Assembly: GCA_043778255.1 (NCBI GenBank)
Contig: JAYWGN010000054.1
Span: forward strand, 96,819 to 160,818
Direction: 5' to 3'
Length of the DNA: 64,000 nt
From: JAYWGN01 sp043778255
Lineage (GTDB): Bacteria; Bacteroidota; Bacteroidia; Chitinophagales; Chitinophagaceae
Shown: piece after piece, positions 16,597-24,592 of the stretch
Numbering within the stretch: the first letter of the stretch is position 1
How the letters are laid out: the number at the start of each line of letters is the position of its first letter
Position numbers and translations under genes: made by a program
Notes under the pieces: model-generated
What the model saw: the letters and a program-made list of their open reading frames with translations, nothing else
Databases searched by the model: none
What the model was told of the DNA's origin: nothing

Positions 16597-17688
16597 ATGA
16601 AAGTAGTTTCATTTTTTGCAGGTGCAGGTGGTCTTGATTTAGGATTTGAAAAAGGTGGCTTTGATGTAGTCTGGGCAAATGAATATGATAAAGAAATATG
16701 GGAAACCTATGAAAAAAATCATAAAAATACAATCTTAGATAGGCGTTCAATTGTTGATATACCTTCCTCTGATGTTCCTGATTGCGATGGAATCATTGGT
16801 GGCCCACCTTGTCAAAGTTGGTCTGAAGCTGGTTCTAAAAAGGGTATAGCCGATAAAAGAGGTCAGTTATTTTATGAGTTTATGAGAATTCTTGCTGATA
16901 AGAAACCTAAATTCTTTCTTGCAGAAAATGTATCAGGTATGTTGTTGCCTGCACATAAAGAAGCATTATCTAACATAAAACAAATGTTTCAAGATATTGG
17001 TTATACTTTGTCTTTTCAATTATTAAATGTGTCTGACTTTGGAGTGCCACAAGATAGAAAAAGAGTTTTTTTTATTGGTTATAGAAATGATTTAAAATTA
17101 AGTTTTCAATTTCCATTACCTACAACTTTAGAAAATAAAATAACTTTAGAAAAGGCAATAGGAGATTTAAAAGATACTGTCTTACCTGCAAAAGAAAATA
17201 ATTTAACAAATGGCAATGAATGTAGAGTAGCTAACCATGAATATATGATTGGTGGCTTTTCTTCAATCTTTATGTCCCGTAATAGAGTTCGTTCTTGGGA
17301 CGAAGTTTCATTTACAATTCAAGCTGGTGGTCGTCATGCACCGATACACCCACAAGCACCTAAGATGAAATTTATTGAGCAAAATCTTCGTGAATTTGTG
17401 AAAGGAAAAGAAGACTTATATCGTCGCCTTTCTGTTAGAGAGTGTGCAAGAATTCAAACTTTTCCTAACAGTTTTATTTTTCATTATAAAAGTGTTGTTG
17501 CTGGTTACAAAATGATTGGCAATGCAGTTCCTGTTCGTATGGGTAAGGTTTTAGCAAGTAAAATTTTTAATGATTTATCAAATATAAAAGTTGAGAAAAA
17601 AGAAGTTAAAATTATAAAATCAAATTTCCTCAATGGTCATACAGTTCGTGAAAGAATGCTTGAAATTGTAAATGCAGTAGCCCAATAA
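16597..17688 (+). CDS. DNA (cytosine-5) methyltransferase, M.HaeIII-like
   Basis: This 363-residue C5 methylase protects DNA against the adjacent endonuclease. Motif I is FFAGAGGLDLGF; the catalytic cysteine is Cys72 in GGPPCQSWSEAGS; motif VI is AENV (109-112); QDRKRVFFIG is motif VIII; GYKMIGNAVPV is motif X. The target-recognition segment FSSIFMSRNRVRSWDE followed by GGRH...HPQAP closely resembles M.HaeIII, so methylation of GGCC is predicted. Serine is mostly TCT/TCA and leucine/valine choices differ from flanking genes, which prefer AGT/AGC, suggesting transfer. It is followed by the endonuclease gene after 3 bases. Confidence 0.93.
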   Translation: MKVVSFFAGAGGLDLGFEKGGFDVVWANEYDKEIWETYEKNHKNTILDRRSIVDIPSSDVPDCDGIIGGPPCQSWSEAGSKKGIADKRGQLFYEFMRILADKKPKFFLAENVSGMLLPAHKEALSNIKQMFQDIGYTLSFQLLNVSDFGVPQDRKRVFFIGYRNDLKLSFQFPLPTTLENKITLEKAIGDLKDTVLPAKENNLTNGNECRVANHEYMIGGFSSIFMSRNRVRSWDEVSFTIQAGGRHAPIHPQAPKMKFIEQNLREFVKGKEDLYRRLSVRECARIQTFPNSFIFHYKSVVAGYKMIGNAVPVRMGKVLASKIFNDLSNIKVEKKEVKIIKSNFLNGHTVRERMLEIVNAVAQ

Positions 17689-17691
17689 ATT

Positions 17692-18663
17692 ATGCCAAAA
17701 GAAGCCAAACAAACTAAGACTGGTAAAGCATTTGAATTTGCTTTGCTTAATTTATTTTTAGAACGTTTAGAAATTAAAACTTCTGTTACTGTTGTCAAAA
17801 ATGAACCTTATAAAACAGCAAAAAAATGTTTTGAAAGTTTTAAGGAAACTGAAAAGGGCTTATACAATTTAAATGCAAGTTTTGCAGTAAATTTTCTTAT
17901 TGATTTAGAACCTCGACTTTCTAATGGCATAAATAAGAATGATATTTTGCAACTTGAAATTGTTTCTGATAAGCAAGGTCAAATCGGCGATGTTAGAGAT
18001 GTCTTAGCAATTCGGTCTTTACAAAAATGGGAGATAGGTATTTCTGCTAAAAATAATCACAGAGCTGTTAAACATTCTCGACTTTCAAACGATATTAATT
18101 TCGGTGAAAAATGGCTTGGAGTTTCTTGTTCTCAAAATTATTTTGCTGAAATAAAACCAATATTTGAAGAGCTTGCAAAACTTAGAACTGCAAGTAAAGC
18201 AACACAAAAATGGTCAACTCTTGGAGACTATCATACTTCTGTTTATGTTCCAATATTAAATGCTTTCAAAAAAGAATTACTAAAGCTTGATAATGAAAAT
18301 TTAGAAACTGTTGCACAAAATTTAGTTCAATATCTAATTGGAAATCAAGATTTTTATAAAGTTATAAAAGGAAATAATAAAGTCGAAATTCAAGCCTATA
18401 ATTTACATGGAACTTTAAATTTGGCTTTTGATAAAATAAAATCTAAAATTAAAGTCCCTAAATTAAAACTTCCCAACCGCTTAATCGAAGTGGTTTTTCA
18501 AGATAATTCGCAAACAACTTTGTTGGTTACTTTAAATGAAGGTTGGCAAATTTCTTTTCGTATTCATAATGCAAGTTCAAGGATTGAACCTTCTTTAAAG
18601 TTTGATATTAATTTAGTTTCTGCTCCGCATACACTTTTCGCAAATCATCTTACATTAGGTTAA
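17692..18663 (+). CDS. Type II restriction endonuclease, HaeIII family
   Basis: This 323-residue protein is predicted to cut GGCC sites. It resembles the RE_HaeIII family (PF09556): an N-terminal GKAFEFALLN segment, then GDVRDVLAIRSLQKWEIGIS and AKNNHRAVKHSRLSNDINFGEKW. The acidic and lysine residues there fit a PD-(D/E)xK-type site, but this is inferred. The ATG lies three bases after the methylase stop, so the two are cotranscribed with methylase first, the safe order for establishment. No controller (C) protein gene is present. Codon use matches the methylase and not the chromosome around it. Confidence 0.85.
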   Translation: MPKEAKQTKTGKAFEFALLNLFLERLEIKTSVTVVKNEPYKTAKKCFESFKETEKGLYNLNASFAVNFLIDLEPRLSNGINKNDILQLEIVSDKQGQIGDVRDVLAIRSLQKWEIGISAKNNHRAVKHSRLSNDINFGEKWLGVSCSQNYFAEIKPIFEELAKLRTASKATQKWSTLGDYHTSVYVPILNAFKKELLKLDNENLETVAQNLVQYLIGNQDFYKVIKGNNKVEIQAYNLHGTLNLAFDKIKSKIKVPKLKLPNRLIEVVFQDNSQTTLLVTLNEGWQISFRIHNASSRIEPSLKFDINLVSAPHTLFANHLTLG

Positions 18664-18717
18664 TTCCCTTTACACAAATTTATTATTTATTCATTAGTTT
18701 GTTTTTTCTTCTTGGTT

Positions 18718-19923
18718 TTATATATAAATCAAACACCCATCACCATAGCTTAAAAACCTATAGTCGTGTTGTAAAGCATAATCGTAAATATGCTGCCAAT
18801 TATTATGTGTAGCAGCAGCTATTAATAATAATAAGGTTGACTTTGGTTGGTGAAAGTTAGTAATAATGGCCGAACAAATTTTAAAAGTATAACCAGGTAC
18901 TATTAACAATTGTGTGGTGGTAGTAAGGCTAGTTAATTGGTTATGCTGTAGCCATAGTAGTAAACTTTCTAAGGCTTCATATTTGGTATATTGTTGTGGT
19001 AGTTCGTAGCAATCCCATTGTTTAATGTGTAGCTCATCGGGTGTTATATTTTTATTTGCAATAGTATATACCCCAAGCCAGTAAAGGCTTTCAAGGGTAC
19101 GTAGGCTGGTAGTGCCTACTGCTGTTATGGGTTGGTTGGTGAGTAAGTTTTGTATAAGCAAGGCGGTTACTTGTATATATTCTTGGTGCATTGCATGCTC
19201 TTGCATGGTGGTACTTTGTACAGGTTTAAATGTGCCAGCACCTACATGTAATGTTATATATTGGCTACTAATATTTTTGCTTTGCAAAGCAGTAAATATA
19301 TGTGGTGTAAAATGCAAACCCGCTGTGGGTGCTGCTACCGAGCCATTATGGGCTGCATATATTGTTTGGTATCGTGTAGTATCTGCAGGGTTAGTGTTAC
19401 GTTTAATATAAGGTGGCAAAGGCATATTGCCAGCTACCTCAAGTATAGTGGCAAAGCTGTGTGTGGTATGCCAAGTTAAGTTTATTATAAAGTAGTTTTC
19501 AATAGTATTTTCTATACTTGCCGTTAGCTCTATTTCGGTATTTTCTACTATTATTTTTTTATGCAAATGGGTGGCTTTCCATTTGTTAGCTCCGCCCACA
19601 AAGCATTTAACCAATATACTATGCTGCTGCTCCATAGCTAATGCAATGGGTATATTGTAGGCCTCTAGTACAAATATTTCAATAGTACCACCCGTTGCTT
19701 TGGTAAATAATAACCTTGCTTGTATTACTTTAGTATTGTTGAATACTAGCAAACTATTATTGGGCAAATGGTCAGCAATATTTTTGTAAATAGTTTCGCT
19801 AATTACTTCATTATGGTACACCAATAATTTGGATGCATCTCGCTCTGCTAAGGGTTCAAAGGCAATTTTATGATCGGGTAAGTTGTAGGTATAATCGGTT
19901 ATTTTTATTGCTTTTGGTTGCAT
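18718..19923 (-). CDS. queA: tRNA preQ1(34) S-adenosylmethionine ribosyltransferase-isomerase
   Basis: QueA transfers the ribosyl part of SAM to preQ1 in tRNA, giving epoxyqueuosine. The 401-residue product carries the family segments YNLPDHKIAFEPLAERDASKLLVY at the start, VFNNTKVIQARL, and GSVAAPTAGLHFT. It ends in the usual FYSYGDGCLI-like tail (RFLSYGDGCLIYI). The ATG at 19923 is used; longer in-frame sequence runs antisense through the pdxJ 5' end and has no homology. It is divergent from pdxJ with 40 bases between the starts. Confidence 0.95.
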   Translation of the reverse strand: MQPKAIKITDYTYNLPDHKIAFEPLAERDASKLLVYHNEVISETIYKNIADHLPNNSLLVFNNTKVIQARLLFTKATGGTIEIFVLEAYNIPIALAMEQQHSILVKCFVGGANKWKATHLHKKIIVENTEIELTASIENTIENYFIINLTWHTTHSFATILEVAGNMPLPPYIKRNTNPADTTRYQTIYAAHNGSVAAPTAGLHFTPHIFTALQSKNISSQYITLHVGAGTFKPVQSTTMQEHAMHQEYIQVTALLIQNLLTNQPITAVGTTSLRTLESLYWLGVYTIANKNITPDELHIKQWDCYELPQQYTKYEALESLLLWLQHNQLTSLTTTTQLLIVPGYTFKICSAIITNFHQPKSTLLLLIAAATHNNWQHIYDYALQHDYRFLSYGDGCLIYI

Positions 19924-19933
19924 AACAAAGTAG

Positions 19934-19951
19934 TAATTTTGTACAAATTTA
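19934..19951. promoter_or_regulatory. Overlapping divergent -7 elements for pdxJ and queA
   Basis: TAATTTTG on the + strand (19934-19941) points to pdxJ, and TAAATTTG on the - strand (19951-19944) points to queA. They are three bases apart within the 40-base gap. The -33 elements are poor for both. Confidence 0.4.
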
Positions 19952-19963
19952 AAGCATATAAGC

Positions 19964-20704
19964 ATGACAAAATTATCGGTTAATATAAATAAATTTGCCA
20001 CCTTACGTAATGCCCGTGGGCATAATAACCCTAACTTATTGCAAGTAGCAAAAGATATTGAAGCCTTTGGTGCCGATGGTATAACGGTGCACCCTCGCCC
20101 CGATGAAAGGCATATACGATACCAAGATGTGTTGGACTTAAAAAACATTATTACCACCGAGTTTAACATTGAGGGTAATTGTACCGAAAGCAAATTTGTA
20201 GATTTAGTACTACTTACCAAACCCACACAAGTAACCTTAGTACCCGATGCATTAGGGCAACTCACCAGCAACCACGGTTGGGATACTGTTACACACCAAA
20301 AGTACTTGCAACAAATGATTCAACTTTTTAAAAATGAAGGGATACGAACTTCCATATTTTGCGAAGCAAATACTGAAATGATACAAGCTGCATTGGACAC
20401 TGGTACTGAAAGGGTAGAGTTATATACCGAGGCTTATGCTGTTGCTTATAATAATTCAAACTGTACTAACACTGCCGATGCAGGTGTATTACAACAATTT
20501 GTAAGTGCAGCTAACTTAGCTACCCAATTAGGTATTGGGTTAAATGCAGGGCATGATTTGGATAGGCAAAATCTACACTTTTTTTTAAAAAATGTACCCA
20601 ATATTAGTGAGGTTAGTATAGGGCATGCATTGGTATGCGATGCCATATATTATGGGTTAGAAAACACCGTGCAATTATATAAGTCCAAAACTGTTTTTTA
20701 TTAA
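19964..20704 (+). CDS. pdxJ: Pyridoxine 5'-phosphate synthase
   Basis: PdxJ condenses 1-deoxyxylulose 5-phosphate with 3-amino-2-oxopropyl phosphate to form vitamin B6 phosphate. The 246-residue TIM barrel shows the family motifs LSVNINKFATLRNARGHNNP, GADGITVHPRPDERHI and GIGLNAGHDLDRQN, and the catalytic-loop pattern SIGHALVCDAIYYGL. No other B6 gene is nearby. It is divergent from queA. Confidence 0.97.
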   Translation: MTKLSVNINKFATLRNARGHNNPNLLQVAKDIEAFGADGITVHPRPDERHIRYQDVLDLKNIITTEFNIEGNCTESKFVDLVLLTKPTQVTLVPDALGQLTSNHGWDTVTHQKYLQQMIQLFKNEGIRTSIFCEANTEMIQAALDTGTERVELYTEAYAVAYNNSNCTNTADAGVLQQFVSAANLATQLGIGLNAGHDLDRQNLHFFLKNVPNISEVSIGHALVCDAIYYGLENTVQLYKSKTVFY

Positions 20705-20943
20705 AATACAAAATTTTTATATTTTTATTTTTTGCAATTTACTTACAGTGTTGGTAAGCTAATATTTGCTATACTTAATAGCGTAACTGTTACTAGCAAA
20801 GTGATTAGCGGCAACTTAGGCATTTTTCAAAAGTAACATTTATATGACAATACTATAAAACCAAATGTTAACTGCTTTCGTAATTTTAATTGTGGCATAG
20901 TATTTGTTACACACTTTTTTTTGAACATTAAAACAATAAAATT

Positions 20944-21624
20944 ATGAAAAAAATTATGACAGGATTAATGCTATTTTTTAGCTTAAATGCAACAGTAGCA
21001 CAAACATTTTTGGTAGGTGGTGCTAACCTCGGAGGCATTACTAAAGATGGTGGTGGTAATACAGAAGATAACAATTTTTTACTATCATTCAATGCAGGGT
21101 TATTACACCGATTTAATATTTCAAATAACGTAAACTTAGAGTCAGGTGTATTAATAACAGGTAAAGGTGCCAAAGCTGAAACATACTTTAATGGTGGCAA
21201 TGATTATGTAAAGTCAACCTTTAACCCTATATATGCCGAAATTCCGTTAAATGCAGTATTGAAAGTTAGTAGCAAAAAAGGTAGTGGTGTGTTTGTACAT
21301 GCAGGACCATACCTAGCAGTTGGTGTGGCGGGCAAATCTAAGGTTGATAGTAAACTAGGTTTATTTACATCGAGTAGCAACAAAAGTATTCAGTTTAGTA
21401 ACGATGATCCATTTACATCGCAACAGGATGATGCCAATTATAACAAACTTAAGCGATTTGACTATGGTTTAAACTTTGGTGCAGGATTTGAGTTAGGTAA
21501 AACCTTACTACGAGTTAACTACGGCTTGGGCTTAGCCAAAATAAACTCAACCGAAAGTAATAATAATGTAGATGATAAAAATAAATTAAGAACTTACTCT
21601 TTGTCAATTGCATTTCCCCTATAA
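20944..21624 (+). CDS. PorT-like outer-membrane beta-barrel protein
   Basis: A 226-residue protein with a signal peptide (MKKIMTGLMLFFSLNATVAQ) and a barrel of the OMP_b-brl_2/PorT type. It has glycine-aromatic strands such as NFGAGFELGKTLLRVNYGLGLAKI and a C-terminal SLSIAFPL strand. It is a distant relative of the barrel at 38083. Specific cargo or partner is unknown. It is single-gene and followed by a strong dyad. Confidence 0.75.
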   Translation: MKKIMTGLMLFFSLNATVAQTFLVGGANLGGITKDGGGNTEDNNFLLSFNAGLLHRFNISNNVNLESGVLITGKGAKAETYFNGGNDYVKSTFNPIYAEIPLNAVLKVSSKKGSGVFVHAGPYLAVGVAGKSKVDSKLGLFTSSSNKSIQFSNDDPFTSQQDDANYNKLKRFDYGLNFGAGFELGKTLLRVNYGLGLAKINSTESNNNVDDKNKLRTYSLSIAFPL

Positions 21625-21638
21625 CAAATACAAAAATT

Positions 21639-21675
21639 AATGCATAACAAATTATGTAATAATTTGTTATGCATT
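21639..21675. terminator. Long perfect dyad between the barrel gene and msrA
   Basis: AATGCATAACAAATTAT (21639-21655) and its exact complement (21659-21675) flank a 3-base loop. No T run follows on the + strand, but AATTTTTG lies beyond it on the - strand. It probably ends transcription or insulates msrA. Confidence 0.55.
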
Positions 21676-21739
21676 ATAACATCCGAATAATAGCGCAACA
21701 AACTCTTTTTTTTTAAATCCAATATCTAACTTATTTATA

Positions 21740-22282
21740 ATGCCAACAAAGAACAATTTAAGTATAACCCTTGGGGCAGGCTGCTTTTGGTGTGTAGAGG
21801 CAGTGTTTCAACAATTAAAAGGCGTAACCAAAGTATTAAGTGGCTACACTGGTGGCCACATTATTAACCCTACTTACGACGATATATGTAGTAAACAAAG
21901 TGGGCATGTGGAGGTATGCCAAGTTCATTACAATGCCGATGAGGTAACATTAGCGGAAATACTAGAAGTATTTTGGCTTACACATGACCCTACAACGCTA
22001 AACCAACAAGGTGCCGATGTAGGGCCCCAGTACCGTAGTGTAATATTTTATAATAATGATAAGGAAAAAGAAATTGCTGAAACATTGAAATTACAATTAA
22101 ACCAAAGTGGTGCATTTGCCAAAGGTATTGTAACTGCTATTGAGCCCGTTTCAACATTTTATACTGCCGAAACTTACCATCAAAATTATTATATTAACAA
22201 CCCTAACCAAGGCTACTGTTATTATGTAATTAAGCCGAAGTTAGAAAAGTTTCATAAAGTATTTGCCAATAAAGCAAAATAA
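21740..22282 (+). CDS. msrA: Peptide-methionine (S)-S-oxide reductase
   Basis: MsrA reduces methionine S-sulfoxide in oxidised proteins. The 180-residue protein has the active site GAGCFWCVEAVF (nucleophile Cys15), SGYTGG and a YHQNYYINNP tail. No msrB partner is adjacent. It ends in a clear terminator. No signal peptide is visible, so it is cytosolic. Confidence 0.96.
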   Translation: MPTKNNLSITLGAGCFWCVEAVFQQLKGVTKVLSGYTGGHIINPTYDDICSKQSGHVEVCQVHYNADEVTLAEILEVFWLTHDPTTLNQQGADVGPQYRSVIFYNNDKEKEIAETLKLQLNQSGAFAKGIVTAIEPVSTFYTAETYHQNYYINNPNQGYCYYVIKPKLEKFHKVFANKAK

Positions 22283-22302
22283 AAATTACTGTATTAAACA
22301 AG

Positions 22303-22333
22303 AAAAACCCTTTAAGTGAAAGGGTTTTTTTTT
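22303..22333 (+). terminator. msrA terminator
   Basis: AAAAACCCTTT (22303-22313) pairs with AAAGGGTTTTT (22319-22329) around a 5-base loop, followed by T residues. It may serve both convergent genes. Confidence 0.88.
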
Positions 22334-22354
22334 GTAACTGCAAAGTAATAAAAA

Positions 22355-22849
22355 TTATTTTGTACGTTTGAATAACATAATATATCCACATACTTCTTTC
22401 TTCTTTTTCTTATTTATTTGTACGGGTTTTATCATGTGGTATTCGCTAAATTTTGGGGCATATATATAGTCCAATATATTATCGTTTCGTCCATCGGAAT
22501 CAGTTATTCTATCATTTTTACTTTTCTGATATATAATTTGTTTCTCCTGCCAATCATACATTCTTAGTTCCAATAAACGGCTGCTTTCGTCGCCAATAAA
22601 TACAACGTGGTACCAGCTACCGTCGTTAAGTGGCACTATTACAGGCATTTCGTATTCACTTTCCATTGCCATACTAGCTTCACGTATTACGGTATATCCA
22701 TCTTTAGCCATAGCTACTTTCACACTGTCTGCTTGTCTTTTTATGGCTACATTATCACAACTTTTTTGACGAATTACATCTTGTGCAGTGGCACTATTTA
22801 CACAAAGTGTAAAAGCTACTAGTAAGAATATAAAATTTTTGTTGTTCAT
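22355..22849 (-). CDS. Secreted protein of unknown function
   Basis: This 164-residue protein has a signal peptide (MNNKNFIFLLVAFTLCVNSATA). The mature part has EYEMPVIVPLNDGSWYHVVFIGDESSRLLELRMYDW, a pattern of beta strands. The C-terminus is lysine-rich (NKKKKKEVCGYIML). No recognised family. It converges with msrA. The signal peptide and position support a real gene. Confidence 0.6.
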   Translation of the reverse strand: MNNKNFIFLLVAFTLCVNSATAQDVIRQKSCDNVAIKRQADSVKVAMAKDGYTVIREASMAMESEYEMPVIVPLNDGSWYHVVFIGDESSRLLELRMYDWQEKQIIYQKSKNDRITDSDGRNDNILDYIYAPKFSEYHMIKPVQINKKKKKEVCGYIMLFKRTK

Positions 22850-23086
22850 AATTATAAGTCAAAAGTAGTACCTATTATAAGCTAATCAAATAGTAGTAGT
22901 ACTCCATATAACTATCATGTAGTTTTCAAATACAGTGCCAAATAAAGTACGATGTTGTTGCACAAAATACTATTAATTAGGTCAAAAAAGCTGCAAACAG
23001 TAAATTATTTAATAATATTTAGCATAATTATAATAATACAGTTATAATTACTATAAAATTATACTAAGTATAATAGCTTGTACAAC

Positions 23087-23851
23087 TTACGATTTGTAAA
23101 ATGTAGTAGCGTTAGCCTGTTGTGTACAAGTTATATCTACATCGTTAATGCATACATGTGGTGGCAAAGTGGCGGTATAATATATTACATCGGCAATATC
23201 AACATCGGCTAATGCTTTGTAGCCATTGTATATGCTAGCTGCTGTAGTTGTATCGCCTTTAAACCGTACTAACGAAAATTCGGTTTCAGTAGCGCCAGGG
23301 TTAATGCAAGTAACTTTAATGCCATGCTGTACCAAATCAATACGTTGTGCTTTGCTTATAGCTACCACAGCATGTTTGGTGGCACAGTATACATTTCCTT
23401 TTTCGTACACCTCTTTACCTGCTACCGAACCAATGTTAATTATATGCCCTTTGTGGTGCTGTATAAAGTAGGGTATTATAGCTTTACTTACATACAGTAG
23501 TCCCTTTATATTAGTATCAATCATGGTTTCCCAATCATCTATATTTGCTGTATCAAACGCATCTCGGCCAAGGGCAAGGCCAGCATTATTAATAAGTACA
23601 TCAATACTTTGCCATTCCTTTGGTAAGCTTTGCAAATGCTGTTGTACAGCAGTTTTGTCTTGCACATCAAAGCATAAGGTAAGGCAAGTGGTAGGGTATT
23701 TTTTTTGTAAAAATGTTTTTAACTCAGCCAATCTTTGTGCCCTACGGCCTGTAATAATTAGTTGCCAACCATTAGCAGCAAATAGGGTAGCACAAGCTTT
23801 GCCAATGCCCGATGTAGCACCTGTTATTAATACTATTTTTTTTGTACTCAT
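23087..23851 (-). CDS. Short-chain dehydrogenase/reductase (SDR)
   Basis: A 254-residue NAD(P)-dependent oxidoreductase resembling YdfG/serine 3-dehydrogenase SDRs. It shows the Rossmann motif TGATSGIGKACATLF, the NNAG motif (LINNAGLALG), the catalytic Ser (IGSVAGKEVY), and YCATKHAV containing Tyr-X3-Lys. The substrate is unknown. It is divergent from the 23919 gene by 67 bases. Confidence 0.9.
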   Translation of the reverse strand: MSTKKIVLITGATSGIGKACATLFAANGWQLIITGRRAQRLAELKTFLQKKYPTTCLTLCFDVQDKTAVQQHLQSLPKEWQSIDVLINNAGLALGRDAFDTANIDDWETMIDTNIKGLLYVSKAIIPYFIQHHKGHIINIGSVAGKEVYEKGNVYCATKHAVVAISKAQRIDLVQHGIKVTCINPGATETEFSLVRFKGDTTTAASIYNGYKALADVDIADVIYYTATLPPHVCINDVDITCTQQANATTFYKS

Positions 23852-23889
23852 TTATTTTATTTGTATAAAAATAAACAAACAATTGTAAT

Positions 23890-23897
23890 TATTTTTG
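23890..23897 (+). promoter_or_regulatory. -7 element for the 23919 gene
   Basis: TATTTTTG matches TAnnTTTG, 21 bases before the ATG. No good -33 match at the usual distance. Confidence 0.35.
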
Positions 23898-23918
23898 TTG
23901 AAAACATAATTAGCATTT

Positions 23919-24563
23919 ATGCAAATAAAATATACATTACTATTACTCCAATTACTAGCTACCACGGTTTACTGCCAAGTAAACACTATAAAAGCATATA
24001 CAATTACTCAACCTTACTTTGATAGTTTGCAACTACATATAACTGGCAACAATTGGGCAACTTATTTAAATAATTCAACTAATGTAGCATTGTTAACAAA
24101 TACTAGTAAACAAATAAATGCAATGCTAATAAAAAAGCCCCAGTTGAGTAACAATCCATTTATTGAGTGTATTTGGGATAGTGTAAATTATACCTACTCA
24201 GTTATAACTAACCAATACAATGCTGACACAGTATTTGCCATCAAAATTGATTACAGCCTCAATTTTGACCAGCACGAAAAGTATTGTATAAAATGGTACA
24301 ATACACTACTACAACAATTAAAAAAAGAGTACGAAAACACTTACAAAGGCGATAGTAATTCACCGTTAGGTTTTTCAAATGAGCAATACATTTTCCCATT
24401 TTATGAAGCTGCACTGAGCCGTAGCCTTGTGTTGGGCAATACTGATGACCCACTTAAAAAAATGCACCATATAACCATACAATTATACAAAAGCACAGGT
24501 AGCAATCCTATACCAATATTTAGTAAGGGTGGTAAATGGTTTAAGAGAAAAGGTAAATTATAA
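23919..24563 (+). CDS. Exported protein of unknown function
   Basis: This 214-residue protein has a short hydrophobic export signal (MQIKYTLLLLQLLATTVYCQ). The rest is polar, with tyrosine-rich stretches (KYCIKWYNTLLQQLKKEYENTY). No family was recognised. It converges with the ABC-F gene at 24593, and a T-rich stretch between the stops could end both. Confidence 0.55.
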   Translation: MQIKYTLLLLQLLATTVYCQVNTIKAYTITQPYFDSLQLHITGNNWATYLNNSTNVALLTNTSKQINAMLIKKPQLSNNPFIECIWDSVNYTYSVITNQYNADTVFAIKIDYSLNFDQHEKYCIKWYNTLLQQLKKEYENTYKGDSNSPLGFSNEQYIFPFYEAALSRSLVLGNTDDPLKKMHHITIQLYKSTGSNPIPIFSKGGKWFKRKGKL

Positions 24564-24592
24564 AAGTTTTATTTTTTTTAGTAAAATAAGAT

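Noticed and set aside
19924..20271. Upstream extension of queA
   Set aside because: It would run antisense through pdxJ and its promoter; conserved QueA sequence starts at 19923.
22381..22400. DnaA-like ATATCCACA inside the 22355 gene
   Set aside because: Single, one mismatch, inside a coding region; isolated matches are expected by chance.
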